A stretch of DNA of 25,570 bases from a virus: the IMG/VR virus record IMGVR_UViG_3300006916_000341, positions 1 through 25,570 of that record; one strand, given 5' to 3'. The notes beneath the pieces are model-generated. The model had not been told where the DNA came from, made no database searches, and saw nothing but the letters and a program-made list of their open reading frames with translations. This document shows, in pieces, positions 1-6,507 of this stretch; the first letter of the stretch is position 1, and every line of letters starts with the position of its first letter. A program made the position numbers and the translations under genes.

Positions 1-2
1 AA

Positions 3-275
3 GATAAAAAGTTTTTAGTAGAGAGAAAAGATTATGGCGAAAAAGAATTAAAAATAGGTGGGATTGTTGTTGTGAATAATCAGAAAGATTTTAGCGGGAT
101 GGAGGATCTATATAAACTTATCTCAAAAGAAACTGGCTTAGATACTGATTATATCTTTAAGATTTTCTTAAAAAGTTATAGAAAGTTCTTAGATAGTGAT
201 AATTTTGATAATCTTACTGAGGCTGTAAATGCAGGATTTGAAACAGATGGATTTAAGAATTGGGAAGAGGGTTAA
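3..275 (+). CDS. hypothetical protein, probably 5'-partial
   Basis: This frame is open from the first complete codon of the window (position 3) to the TAA at 273-275, giving at least 90 codons, so the gene probably begins outside the window. An internal GTG at 72 preceded by AGGTGG (56-61) is an alternative start that would give 67 residues. The product is acidic and helix-like, with no signal peptide, membrane segment or motif I recognise. It ends 16 nt before the next gene, and both look like part of one small-gene operon leading into the packaging genes. Function unknown. Coding status is supported by the open frame and ordinary amino-acid composition. Confidence 0.6.
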   Translation, partial: DKKFLVERKDYGEKELKIGGIVVVNNQKDFSGMEDLYKLISKETGLDTDYIFKIFLKSYRKFLDSDNFDNLTEAVNAGFETDGFKNWEEG

Positions 276-291
276 TTAAATAAAGAGGACA

Positions 292-546
292 ATGAGATTA
301 AATAAACTAAAGAATATATTCAGAAAGAAGAGATATTATCTTGTTAGTTATCAGTTTACGATTCCAGACGACAATATTCAAGGGTTTGGTAATATGACTT
401 TTTGGACTTATAAAAAGCTTCTTACAATCCGAGATTGTAATTATGAAGATATTAAAAGGGATGTATGGGCTAGGGCTGGTAGAAGATCGGAGGTCGAAAT
501 AGTTATATTATCAGTAAGTAGAATAGGAGGATATAATGTTAAATAA
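292..546 (+). CDS. hypothetical phage protein, 84 aa
   Basis: The ATG at 292 has AGAGGA just upstream (283-288), a good ribosome binding site that decides the start. The product has a basic N-terminus (residues 1-15), then a YYLVSYQF beta-like stretch, a GFGN motif (about residues 31-34) and a hydrophobic strand EIVILSVSRI near the end. Small alpha/beta proteins with a YxLVSY...GFGN pattern are common in phages and prophages, but I know of no assigned function. Its last 11 nt overlap the start of the next small exported protein, indicating translational coupling. Confidence 0.7.
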   Translation: MRLNKLKNIFRKKRYYLVSYQFTIPDDNIQGFGNMTFWTYKKLLTIRDCNYEDIKRDVWARAGRRSEVEIVILSVSRIGGYNVK

Positions 547-691
547 ACTAATACTAGCAGCCCTACTACTAAGCACCAACCAAGCTAACGCTGGAAGCTG
601 TGGCTTTAATAAGGAAAAAGATAGAGATAGTTGCATTTATACTTGCTTATGTGATTCTTATGATAGGTGTAAGTGGGTCATAAGCGAGTAA
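536..691 (+). CDS. small exported cysteine-rich protein, 51 aa
   Basis: This gene is under 60 codons but well supported. The ATG at 536 follows a perfect AGGAGG (about 526-531), one of the strongest ribosome binding sites in the window. The product starts with MLNKLILAALLLSTNQANA, a typical Sec signal peptide ending in an A-N-A cleavage site (about residue 19). The mature part of about 32 residues contains five cysteines, two of them in a C-L-C pair, suggesting a disulfide-bonded periplasmic peptide. It overlaps the preceding gene by 11 nt. A second gene of the same design lies at 853-1050. The function is not known. Export points to the cell envelope, for example superinfection exclusion or a lysis accessory role (inference). 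Confidence 0.65.
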   Translation: MLNKLILAALLLSTNQANAGSCGFNKEKDRDSCIYTCLCDSYDRCKWVISE

Positions 692-708
692 ACTAAAACT
701 AAAATAAT

Positions 709-819
709 ATGAAAATAATTTTATTTATTTCAATAAAGATAAAAAATATCTTTAAAAAGAAAAAGAAAAAGAAAAAGGAAAAGGAAAGCGGAGAGTTCTA
801 TTTAAGAAGCCTTCCTTAA
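709..819 (+). CDS. possible micro-ORF with oligo-lysine run, 36 aa
   Basis: A short ORF (ATG 709, TAA 817-819) fills most of the gap between the two small exported-protein genes. It reads as a hydrophobic start (MKIILFISIKIKNIF), eight consecutive lysines, then a charged tail. The lysine run comes from a purine-only A/G-repeat tract (about 754-787), so it may be a low-complexity spacer rather than a gene. No Shine-Dalgarno sequence precedes the ATG. Listed only because it is open and begins like a membrane-interacting peptide. Weak support. Confidence 0.2.
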   Translation: MKIILFISIKIKNIFKKKKKKKKEKESGEFYLRSLP

Positions 820-839
820 ATTAACAATTAACAATTAAA
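819..839 (+). repeat. three tandem AATTAAC-like heptamers
   Basis: Positions 819-839 read as AATTAAC, AATTAAC, AATTAAA, three 7-nt units directly upstream of the 853 gene. A TTTAAG/CTTAAA inverted repeat (801-806 with 815-820) abuts it. The tract could be a protein-binding site or simply AT-rich leader sequence. No function is shown. Confidence 0.3.
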
Positions 840-852
840 ACTTGACTAAATT

Positions 853-1050
853 ATGAAAAAACTTACACTAATAGCACTACTACTAAGCTTTAATGCTAAC
901 GCCACTGGATCAACTAACTGCCAAACTCAATATATGGGTGGCTCATACAATACTAATTGTTATAACTACGAAAGGCAAAAAGTGCCACAATTACAATTAG
1001 GTACTGGTAATTTATATAGAAGGGCTCAACCTAGATATCATTATGATTAA
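853..1050 (+). CDS. small exported protein, 65 aa
   Basis: The product begins MKKLTLIALLLSFNANA, a textbook Sec signal peptide with A-N-A cleavage at about residue 17. The mature region of about 48 residues has two cysteines (NCQTQY and TNCYNY), is rich in N, Y, Q and R, and ends in a Y/H-rich tail. The leader closely resembles that of the 536-691 protein (hydrophobic ALLLS core, N-A-N-A-type cleavage site), suggesting duplication of an exported-peptide gene with divergence of the mature part. No clear Shine-Dalgarno sequence is present; the ATG follows an AT-rich leader. The likely location is periplasm or outer surface. Function unknown. Confidence 0.65.
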   Translation: MKKLTLIALLLSFNANATGSTNCQTQYMGGSYNTNCYNYERQKVPQLQLGTGNLYRRAQPRYHYD

Positions 1051-1076
1051 CACATTATGGGTATGGGTGAAAGAAA

Positions 1077-1346
1077 ATGAAAAGAAATAGAGCTAACTAT
1101 ATTGAGACAAGTATGTTTCTAGAATTGCTAGAAGATTTAGGAATAAAACAAGTAGAAGCAAAAAAGATGTTGCAAATTGGTGATACTGCATTTTGTTTAT
1201 GGAAGAAGACAAATAGAATGCCAGCAACACAGTATTGGGCTTTTCAGAAATCATTAGCTTGTTTTTTACAAGAAGATTTGATTAAGAAGTTAGTTAGGAT
1301 TGGACTTGTTAGTAAAGAATTTTTACAGGAGTTAATTGATGAATAA
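1077..1346 (+). CDS. putative helix-turn-helix DNA-binding protein, 89 aa
   Basis: Residues about 12-58 fit a Cro/XRE-like arrangement: a first helix FLELLEDLG, a second KQVEAKKMLQIG, then a turn and a candidate recognition helix around DTAFCLWKKTNRMP, followed by an aromatic helix ATQYWAF. This pattern (helix, AxxLxIG, W-KxxxRxP) is typical of small phage repressor/Cro-type proteins, but I infer the fold from sequence pattern alone. It is encoded upstream of the packaging genes and could act as a late regulator or as a DNA-recognition packaging protein. Its end overlaps the next gene by 8 nt. Confidence 0.55.
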   Translation: MKRNRANYIETSMFLELLEDLGIKQVEAKKMLQIGDTAFCLWKKTNRMPATQYWAFQKSLACFLQEDLIKKLVRIGLVSKEFLQELIDE

Positions 1347-1599
1347 ATTAGAGAAATTAAAATTTGATGCTGAGCTGTCCTACAATAAATACATGAAGAA
1401 AAGAATTAAGACTAAAAGTAGTGATTTGCCAAGCTTTTTCCAAGACACTGAGATTCAAAAATATGATTTTCTTTTAGAAAAACTACAAACAATGCTTTCC
1501 GATCAGATAAGCTATACTGAAGATAAGTGGCAGGAGGAGATATCTCAGTTTATCCTCCTGTTACATCCAAAGTGCATACGTGTATTTAAAGAGGTTTAA
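1339..1599 (+). CDS. hypothetical protein, 86 aa
   Basis: The ATG at 1339 is chosen over the TTG one codon earlier because AGGAG at 1327-1331 lies 7 nt upstream. The gene overlaps the end of the previous one by 8 nt, so the two are translationally coupled. The product is charged and mostly helical, with lysine-rich N-terminal helices and a hydrophobic C-terminal helix around QFILLLHPKC. No family recognised. Near its 3' end the coding sequence contains an 8-bp GC-rich inverted repeat (see 1531-1560). Confidence 0.6.
   Translation: MNKLEKLKFDAELSYNKYMKKRIKTKSSDLPSFFQDTEIQKYDFLLEKLQTMLSDQISYTEDKWQEEISQFILLLHPKCIRVFKEV
1531..1560 (+). other. strong intragenic hairpin containing AGGAGG
   Basis: CAGGAGGA (1531-1538) and TCCTCCTG (1553-1560) are perfect 8-nt inverted arms with a 14-nt loop. 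They lie inside the 3' end of the 1339-1599 gene in otherwise AT-rich sequence. The left arm contains a consensus Shine-Dalgarno sequence and the right arm its complement. No U-tract follows, so it is not a standard intrinsic terminator. Possible roles are mRNA stabilisation or processing. Confidence 0.4.
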
Positions 1600-1612
1600 A
1601 TTCACTTATAAT
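1585..1612 (+). promoter_or_regulatory. possible promoter before the packaging genes
   Basis: A perfect -10 hexamer TATAAT (1607-1612) lies 32 nt upstream of the ATG at 1644. The best -35 candidate is TTTAAA (1585-1590), 16 nt upstream and matching 4 of 6 consensus bases. This site could start a transcript covering the candidate small terminase and TerL. In AT-rich DNA such matches arise by chance, so support is modest. Confidence 0.3.
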
Positions 1613-1643
1613 AATATGTGGTCAAAAAGAAATAAAATACACA

Positions 1644-1997
1644 ATGAAGAAAGTTGAATCAAAACCATTAGATCCTATAAACGCAGCTCTAACAACATGG
1701 GATAAGAACAAAGATGTTGCTGAGTTTATAAAAGAAAGAATGGGCCTTAAAGAAGAGGGTAAAAATGAGACACACGCAGAAGAATTAATTGACAATGTTA
1801 TCAAAAGGGCTAAAACAGAATATAAGCCGGAGTGGACAAGTTTATTACTTAATCAGATTAAAGAAGAGAAAGTGAAGGCAGTTGGTCCGCAGATTAATGT
1901 TTTTGCTAATGCTGCCGCAGTAACAGATGACACTTTAAAGAAGTTGATTGACGTTACTCCGGCTAAAAAAGAAACTAAAATTGAAGAATTAATATGA
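1644..1997 (+). CDS. hypothetical protein, candidate small terminase subunit, 117 aa
   Basis: The product is largely helical and charged (residues 1-75), then has a PQINVFANAAAVTDDTL segment (about 82-98) and a lysine/glutamate-rich tail. Small terminases often end in a short hydrophobic strand followed by an acidic helix, and this gene sits two positions before TerL, so it is the best TerS candidate by context. No N-terminal HTH is obvious, so the assignment is inference; the 1077-1346 HTH-like protein is the alternative. The stop overlaps the next ATG by 4 nt (ATGA). Confidence 0.45.
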   Translation: MKKVESKPLDPINAALTTWDKNKDVAEFIKERMGLKEEGKNETHAEELIDNVIKRAKTEYKPEWTSLLLNQIKEEKVKAVGPQINVFANAAAVTDDTLKKLIDVTPAKKETKIEELI

Positions 1998-2206
1998 AAA
2001 ACTTAGAACAAGATAACGACCTATTCCAAATCACCCACAACAAAAAAGAGGGCTGTTATGACTTCATCCTTAAACAAGAGAAGTACGACACAACAACCGA
2101 GTTAGCAGGAATGATGAGCTGGTTGCATCAATTAGGTGTTAATATGCCGGATGTTAAGATAAGGCTGGGGGCTCAGGTTGAGAAGAAGTCAAAGATAGTT
2201 GTGTAA
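1994..2206 (+). CDS. hypothetical protein, 70 aa
   Basis: A short cytoplasmic-looking protein coupled by ATGA overlap to the gene before it and directly abutting the TerL start (stop at 2204-2206, ATG at 2207). It has an acidic N-terminus, an aromatic GCYDFILKQEKYD strand, a helix TTELAGMMSWLHQLG and a C-terminal basic strand. I do not recognise the family. Its position between the TerS candidate and TerL suggests a packaging-related role, but nothing in the sequence proves it. Confidence 0.55.
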   Translation: MKNLEQDNDLFQITHNKKEGCYDFILKQEKYDTTTELAGMMSWLHQLGVNMPDVKIRLGAQVEKKSKIVV

Positions 2207-3784
2207 ATGGATATAACCCCCTCACCCCTTAAGCATTACGAAACAGTTGAAGAGTACAAAGCCTTTGCCGAAAGATTATTAAAGTTTGAAGATGAGCAAG
2301 AGAAGTTTAAGCTTAATAGGTTATTATGTAGGACTGATTTATATTGGTTATTATGGCATGGATGCGGAAAGCATTACATAGCTCATCAATGGCTACTAGA
2401 TAGATGTAAAGAGGTTGAAGCCAAACCTAATGGCTGTCTAGATCTATGGTCGCGTGAACATTTCAAAAGCACAATAGGAACTTATGGCAAGTGTATTCAA
2501 GATATTATTGCCAGTCATGGTGACGACCCATTGCCTGAATGGGACAGGGAAGTAACTCTTGGCATATTTTCCATCACTAGGCCATTAGCCAAGTCTTTTT
2601 TGCGTGAAATTAAAACTACCTTTGAGAATTCAGCATTACCATTAACAATAATCTTTCCTGATATCTTCTATAAGAATCCAAAAGGTGAAAGCCCTAAATG
2701 GTCAGAAGATGAAGGGATTATTGTTAAGAGGAAATCCATTACCAGAGAGGCTACAGTTGAGGCATGGGGTTTAGTAGATGGACAGCCAACAGGAAAGCAT
2801 TTCTACGGCCTTATATATGATGATATTGTAACAGATAAGAGCGTAACAACCCCAGAAATGATTCAAAAAACAACAGATGCGCTAGCTTTATCATCAAACT
2901 TAGGAACTGAAGGCGGTTTTGAAAGATACTATGGCACAATATATCATGCTAACGACACCTACTCTAAACTAAGAAAGAATAAGTATATCACTACCAGAAT
3001 TTATCCTTGCACTGAAGAGGGAACTTGGCCCGGTACTCCTGTTTTAAAATCAGCGGAGAATCTAGCCAAGAAGTATGCAGCTCAAGGGCCTTATATCTTT
3101 AGTTGTCAGATGTTACTTTCCCCAACTGCCGACTCAATGCAAAGTTTCGATGATGAATGGTTAAGATATTATGGTGGATGGGATAAAAAAAGAATGGTTG
3201 GAAATATATATATCACTTGCGATCCAGCCGGAGCAAAGAAGAAGACCTCGGATTATACCGTGTTTATGGTAGTGGCCGCTGTGTCAGATGGCAATATGTA
3301 TGTGGTGGATATGGTAAGAGATAGATTAAACCTAAAAGAAAGAACCGAAACATTATTTGAATTAGTTCGTGAATATAGACCTATATTAGTTGGGTATGAA
3401 AAATATGGTAAAGATTCAGATATCGAGCATATAGAGGGAGAAATGGAAAGATTAAACTATCGCTTCAAGATCCAGGAGTTAGGCGGTATAACCTCTAAAA
3501 ATGATAGGATAGGCAGATTAATCCCGGACTTTATGAACTCTAGAATATATCTACCTTATGAGCTTTGGAAAAGAGACTATGAAAATAAACCTCGTGATTT
3601 GGTAGAAATATTTAAGAGCGAGGAATACTCAGTATTTCCAGTGCCTGTTCATGATGATATGCTTGACGCTCTAGCAAGAATGAAAGATAAAGACATGCAC
3701 TTGGTATTTCCCCAATACGAAGAAGAAGATGATTATTACGAAGAAGAATTTTCAAAGCGTCCTACCTCAACTACTGGTTATTAA
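2207..3784 (+). CDS. terL: terminase large subunit (TerL), ATPase-nuclease
   Basis: This is the packaging motor that drives DNA into the prohead and cuts the concatemer, docking on the portal. The 525-residue length is normal for TerL. The N-terminal ATPase has a deviant Walker A, WSREHFKST (residues 81-89), with the lysine-serine-threonine retained, and a Walker B strand GLIYDD (201-206). A YYGTIY segment (241-246) fits the coupling motif. The C-terminal RNase H-like nuclease shows the three acidic clusters expected: D339 in TCDPAG, E398 in VGYEKYGKD, and D483/D484 with D487 in HDDMLDAL. The tail is very acidic (EEEDDYYEEE), perhaps for portal contact. The ATG directly follows the upstream stop. 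A 217-nt gap separates it from the portal gene. Confidence 0.95.
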   Translation: MDITPSPLKHYETVEEYKAFAERLLKFEDEQEKFKLNRLLCRTDLYWLLWHGCGKHYIAHQWLLDRCKEVEAKPNGCLDLWSREHFKSTIGTYGKCIQDIIASHGDDPLPEWDREVTLGIFSITRPLAKSFLREIKTTFENSALPLTIIFPDIFYKNPKGESPKWSEDEGIIVKRKSITREATVEAWGLVDGQPTGKHFYGLIYDDIVTDKSVTTPEMIQKTTDALALSSNLGTEGGFERYYGTIYHANDTYSKLRKNKYITTRIYPCTEEGTWPGTPVLKSAENLAKKYAAQGPYIFSCQMLLSPTADSMQSFDDEWLRYYGGWDKKRMVGNIYITCDPAGAKKKTSDYTVFMVVAAVSDGNMYVVDMVRDRLNLKERTETLFELVREYRPILVGYEKYGKDSDIEHIEGEMERLNYRFKIQELGGITSKNDRIGRLIPDFMNSRIYLPYELWKRDYENKPRDLVEIFKSEEYSVFPVPVHDDMLDALARMKDKDMHLVFPQYEEEDDYYEEEFSKRPTSTTGY

Positions 3785-3897
3785 CCTTCTTCTAAACCGA
3801 ATCGTCCCTTTAAAATCCCAAATATCTTAAACTGCTCATAGCCTCTTTGTGTCAAAAATGGACACTCAAACAAGCCTAAAACTGAAAAACTTGACAT
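3781..3897 (-). CDS. possible antisense small ORF, 38 aa
   Basis: On the minus strand an ATG at 3895-3897 opens a 38-codon ORF ending in TAA at 3781-3783, overlapping the last 4 nt of TerL tail to tail. The product contains stretches such as CPFLTQRGYEQFKIFG and ILKGRFGLEEG, a mixed composition that looks more like a protein than like random AT-rich sequence. A weak AAAGG lies about 10 nt upstream on that strand. It is the only plausible minus-strand gene in the window and is not a shadow of a plus-strand gene. It could be a small phage protein, a remnant of a host gene, or chance. Confidence 0.3.
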   Translation of the reverse strand: MSSFSVLGLFECPFLTQRGYEQFKIFGILKGRFGLEEG

Positions 3898-3920
3898 TAA
3901 AAAATAAGCCTTTACATTAT
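3891..3920 (+). promoter_or_regulatory. candidate promoter for the head module
   Basis: A perfect -35 hexamer TTGACA (3891-3896) is followed after 18 nt by CATTAT (3915-3920), or after 16 nt by TACATT (3913-3918), each matching 4 of 6 bases of the -10 consensus. It lies about 80-100 nt upstream of the portal ATG, in the only sizeable gap of the left half, so a transcript start for the head genes here is plausible. The flanking palindrome (3920-3940) would then lie at the transcription start. Confidence 0.4.
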
Positions 3921-3940
3921 TGTATCTTAAGCAGATACAA
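3920..3940. promoter_or_regulatory. palindrome, possible operator or mRNA 5' hairpin
   Basis: TTGTATCT (3920-3927) and AGATACAA (3933-3940) form a perfect 8-bp inverted repeat with a 5-nt centre (TAAGC). It overlaps or immediately follows the candidate -10 element upstream of the portal gene. As DNA it could be a repressor or activator half-site pair; as RNA it would be a 5' hairpin. No U-run follows, so it is not a terminator. The rest of the 3785-3998 gap holds the antisense ORF, a weak GTGTC/GACAC hairpin (3849-3865) and an AT-rich leader. Confidence 0.4.
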
Positions 3941-3998
3941 ATTGCACATGAAGAACTAACCGCAACCGTATCTTGATTGATTAAACTTAATTACATCA

Positions 3999-6125
3999 AT
4001 GGTTAGTTCGACTCTGAAAGACACCTTATCAATAGAAGAAATCTTACAAGCTGACAATATAGTTGAGCTTTTAAGTGAAGATGCTATATCTGAAATATCC
4101 CAACAAGTAAAAGACGATTACGATAAAGACAAGACCTCGTGCGAAGGTAAAATAAATCACATGAAGGATATTGTTGATATGGCCAAGATGGTCACTAAGC
4201 AAAAAAGCTACCCTTGGGAGGGGGCATCAAATGTAATTTATCCACTAATTGCCAATGCCGGTATTGAATACGGTGCAACTCTATATCCAGAAATAATAAA
4301 AGATTCAACCGTTGTTAAGGCTAAAGTTATTGGTAATGATGATGGGGAAGTAGTGCAAACTGCTAATGGCCCTGCTGTTAGCGAAGAAACAGGGGAAGAA
4401 GTATTAACAAATATTGGCTCTAAACAAAAACAAGGTCAAAGAGTCTCGGATTACATGAACTATCAACTTCTTGACGAAATGTCTCACTGGGAAACTGATA
4501 TCGACAAATTGGGTAACGCCCAGCCGATAGTTGGGAACATGTATAAACGGGTTTATTGGGATTTTAACGAAAATAAGCCTGAATCAGAGCTTATATTTCC
4601 TGATAAACTTGTTATTAATGATGGTGCAAGAGATATAGACAGTTGTATAGCAACCCACATCATAGAATTATATCCACAAGAAATAATGACCAGGATTAGA
4701 TCTGGTATGTATATAGAATTTGATCTAATAGATAATGATGATGACCCCATTAATACAGAAGATGAATTAGAAGATAAGGCAAGTTTTAATACTAAGCTTC
4801 ATACATTTCTTGATCAATTTACTTGGTTAGATTTAGATGGTGATGATTATCCAGAGCCCTATATTGTAACTATACACGAAGATAGTGGAGAAGTTGTTAG
4901 GATTGTACCTAGATTTATTGGAACTGACATTAAAAAGAATAAGAAGGGCAAGATAGAAAAGATTACAGCTCAAGAGGAATTAGTTAAATACGGTTTTATC
5001 CCTTCCCCTGATGGCTCATTTTATGACACTTCTTTTGGAACTTTACTATATGGATTAAACGATAGTGTTAATGGAACTTTAAATCAATTATTTGATGCTG
5101 GACATTTAAATATTACTGGTGGCGGATTCATTGGTAAGGGAATGAAGATAAAAGGAGGAAGAATAGCTTTATCACCTGGAGAATGGAAGATGGTTGATAT
5201 TATGGGTGATGATCTAGCAAGAAATATAGTGCCAATTCCACAACCTAAGCCAGACCCTACTTTATTTGCGTTACTTGGTTATTTAGTAGAAGGCGGAAAG
5301 GATATGGCGTTGCTTCGTGATGTATTAAGAGGTGAGGCCGCAGGTAATATTACAGCCACCGCCCATATGTCTATGGTAGAGCAGGGATTAAAGCAATTCA
5401 AATCAATTTATAAAAGATTCTACAAGTCTTTAAAGAAAGAATTAAAATTAATCTATGCTTTAAACGCTAAACATCTTTCTAATGAGAAATATGCAGAGGT
5501 ATTAGATGATGTGAAGGATAATGTTGAGGTTAAACAAGACTTCAACACCACAAACTACAATATATGCCCTGTTGCTGATATCAGCATGATTACTTCTCAT
5601 CAAAGAATGGCGCAAGCTTCATATTTACAGACATATCTTGGCAATCCTTACGTTAATCAAGAAGAGCTTTTAACTAGAATATTAGATATATCTCAAATAG
5701 ATAATGTTGATAAATTAGTACAGACTCCACCGCCTCAAGGCAATCCACAAATGGAAGTTGAGCAATTGAAAGCTCAAACCAAGATGCAAGAGTTGCAAAT
5801 GAAGATGCAAGAATCACAACAAAAACTACAAATTGAAATACAAAAAGCACAAGCAGAAATTGAAAAACTAAACACTGCTTCAATGCTTGATCTGGCCAAT
5901 GTGTCTAAAGTGGGCCAAGGCATAGAAGATGCTGACCAAGAAAGAGAGGTTAAAGTAATGGATAACTTGATTGACCAACAAACAAAGCAAATAGAAGTTG
6001 CTGGGAAATTACAAGAATCTCAAATGAAACTAGAAGGCGAAAGAATGAAATTACAAGGTGCAGCCCTTAAAAATCAACAACTTCAAAATAATACACCAAC
6101 CAAGAAAGAAGTTGAGGCTAAGTAA
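3999..6125 (+). CDS. portal protein, P22 gp1-like
   Basis: This forms the dodecameric portal ring at one capsid vertex, through which TerL pumps DNA and to which the tail factors bind. At 708 residues it matches the long P22-type portals (P22 gp1 is 725). Near the N-terminus is the family signature around SYPWEGASNVIYPLI (70-84). The middle is the clip/stem/wing region. The last 125 residues (584-708) are a Q/K/E-rich heptad region, such as QELQMKMQESQQKLQ, that fits the coiled-coil barrel of P22 portals. The gp4- and gp10-like proteins at 16316-20208 are its expected partners. The start lacks a Shine-Dalgarno sequence and follows an AT-rich leader. Confidence 0.9.
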   Translation: MVSSTLKDTLSIEEILQADNIVELLSEDAISEISQQVKDDYDKDKTSCEGKINHMKDIVDMAKMVTKQKSYPWEGASNVIYPLIANAGIEYGATLYPEIIKDSTVVKAKVIGNDDGEVVQTANGPAVSEETGEEVLTNIGSKQKQGQRVSDYMNYQLLDEMSHWETDIDKLGNAQPIVGNMYKRVYWDFNENKPESELIFPDKLVINDGARDIDSCIATHIIELYPQEIMTRIRSGMYIEFDLIDNDDDPINTEDELEDKASFNTKLHTFLDQFTWLDLDGDDYPEPYIVTIHEDSGEVVRIVPRFIGTDIKKNKKGKIEKITAQEELVKYGFIPSPDGSFYDTSFGTLLYGLNDSVNGTLNQLFDAGHLNITGGGFIGKGMKIKGGRIALSPGEWKMVDIMGDDLARNIVPIPQPKPDPTLFALLGYLVEGGKDMALLRDVLRGEAAGNITATAHMSMVEQGLKQFKSIYKRFYKSLKKELKLIYALNAKHLSNEKYAEVLDDVKDNVEVKQDFNTTNYNICPVADISMITSHQRMAQASYLQTYLGNPYVNQEELLTRILDISQIDNVDKLVQTPPPQGNPQMEVEQLKAQTKMQELQMKMQESQQKLQIEIQKAQAEIEKLNTASMLDLANVSKVGQGIEDADQEREVKVMDNLIDQQTKQIEVAGKLQESQMKLEGERMKLQGAALKNQQLQNNTPTKKEVEAK

Positions 6126-6174
6126 GTAAAAGACTAAGATTATTGAATTATTTTATTAACTTTTTGAATTAGAA

Positions 6175-6507
6175 ATGAAGGATTTAACGAACTTAAAGAC
6201 AGACTTTAGAGACTGGCTTACCCTACCGCTCACCAAGACTTTTATACAGCTACTCGAAGCAGAGGAAGCAAAGCTATACAAAGGAGCAAATCAATACACT
6301 TTCGCAAATTATCATAAAAAAGAACTAGACCCAACCGCTGTAACAGCTTATGGGAAAATTGATGGTATTCAGGCAGTTCTATCTATATTAGAAGCGTGCA
6401 AAGAAGATGAGCCTGAGATGGTAAAAAATGAGGATGGCGAAGAGATTACAACTTACCCCACTATTGACGCATTATTTGAACAAGCATTTGAAAAAGAAAA
6501 TGATTAA
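6175..6507 (+). CDS. hypothetical head-module protein, 110 aa
   Basis: A small acidic, mostly helical protein between the portal and co-chaperonin genes. It begins with MKDLTNLKTDFRDWLTLP, has an EAEEAKLYKGA helix in the middle and an acidic C-terminus. Many podovirus-type genomes have a short unknown gene just after the portal gene; I recognise no domain. It lies 49 nt after the portal stop and its own end overlaps the next gene by 8 nt, so its translation is coupled to the co-chaperonin. There is no Shine-Dalgarno sequence before its ATG. A role in prohead assembly is inference from position only. Confidence 0.65.
   Translation: MKDLTNLKTDFRDWLTLPLTKTFIQLLEAEEAKLYKGANQYTFANYHKKELDPTAVTAYGKIDGIQAVLSILEACKEDEPEMVKNEDGEEITTYPTIDALFEQAFEKEND

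Noticed and set aside
2447-2473. TerL with a defective Walker A
   Set aside because: The SREHFKST form lacks the classical GxxGxGK glycines, but R/H-containing deviant Walker A loops with KST are known in TerL families; the Walker B and nuclease residues are intact.
3785-3830. tRNA or tmRNA end in the TerL-portal gap (ACCGAATCG resembles a T-arm)
   Set aside because: No cloverleaf, no CCA end and no complementary acceptor stem could be found on either strand.
6428-6499. Longer start of the co-chaperonin gene
   Set aside because: The extra 24 residues would be read within the previous gene and have no match to GroES-like proteins; the ATG at 6500 gives the usual 8-nt coupling overlap.
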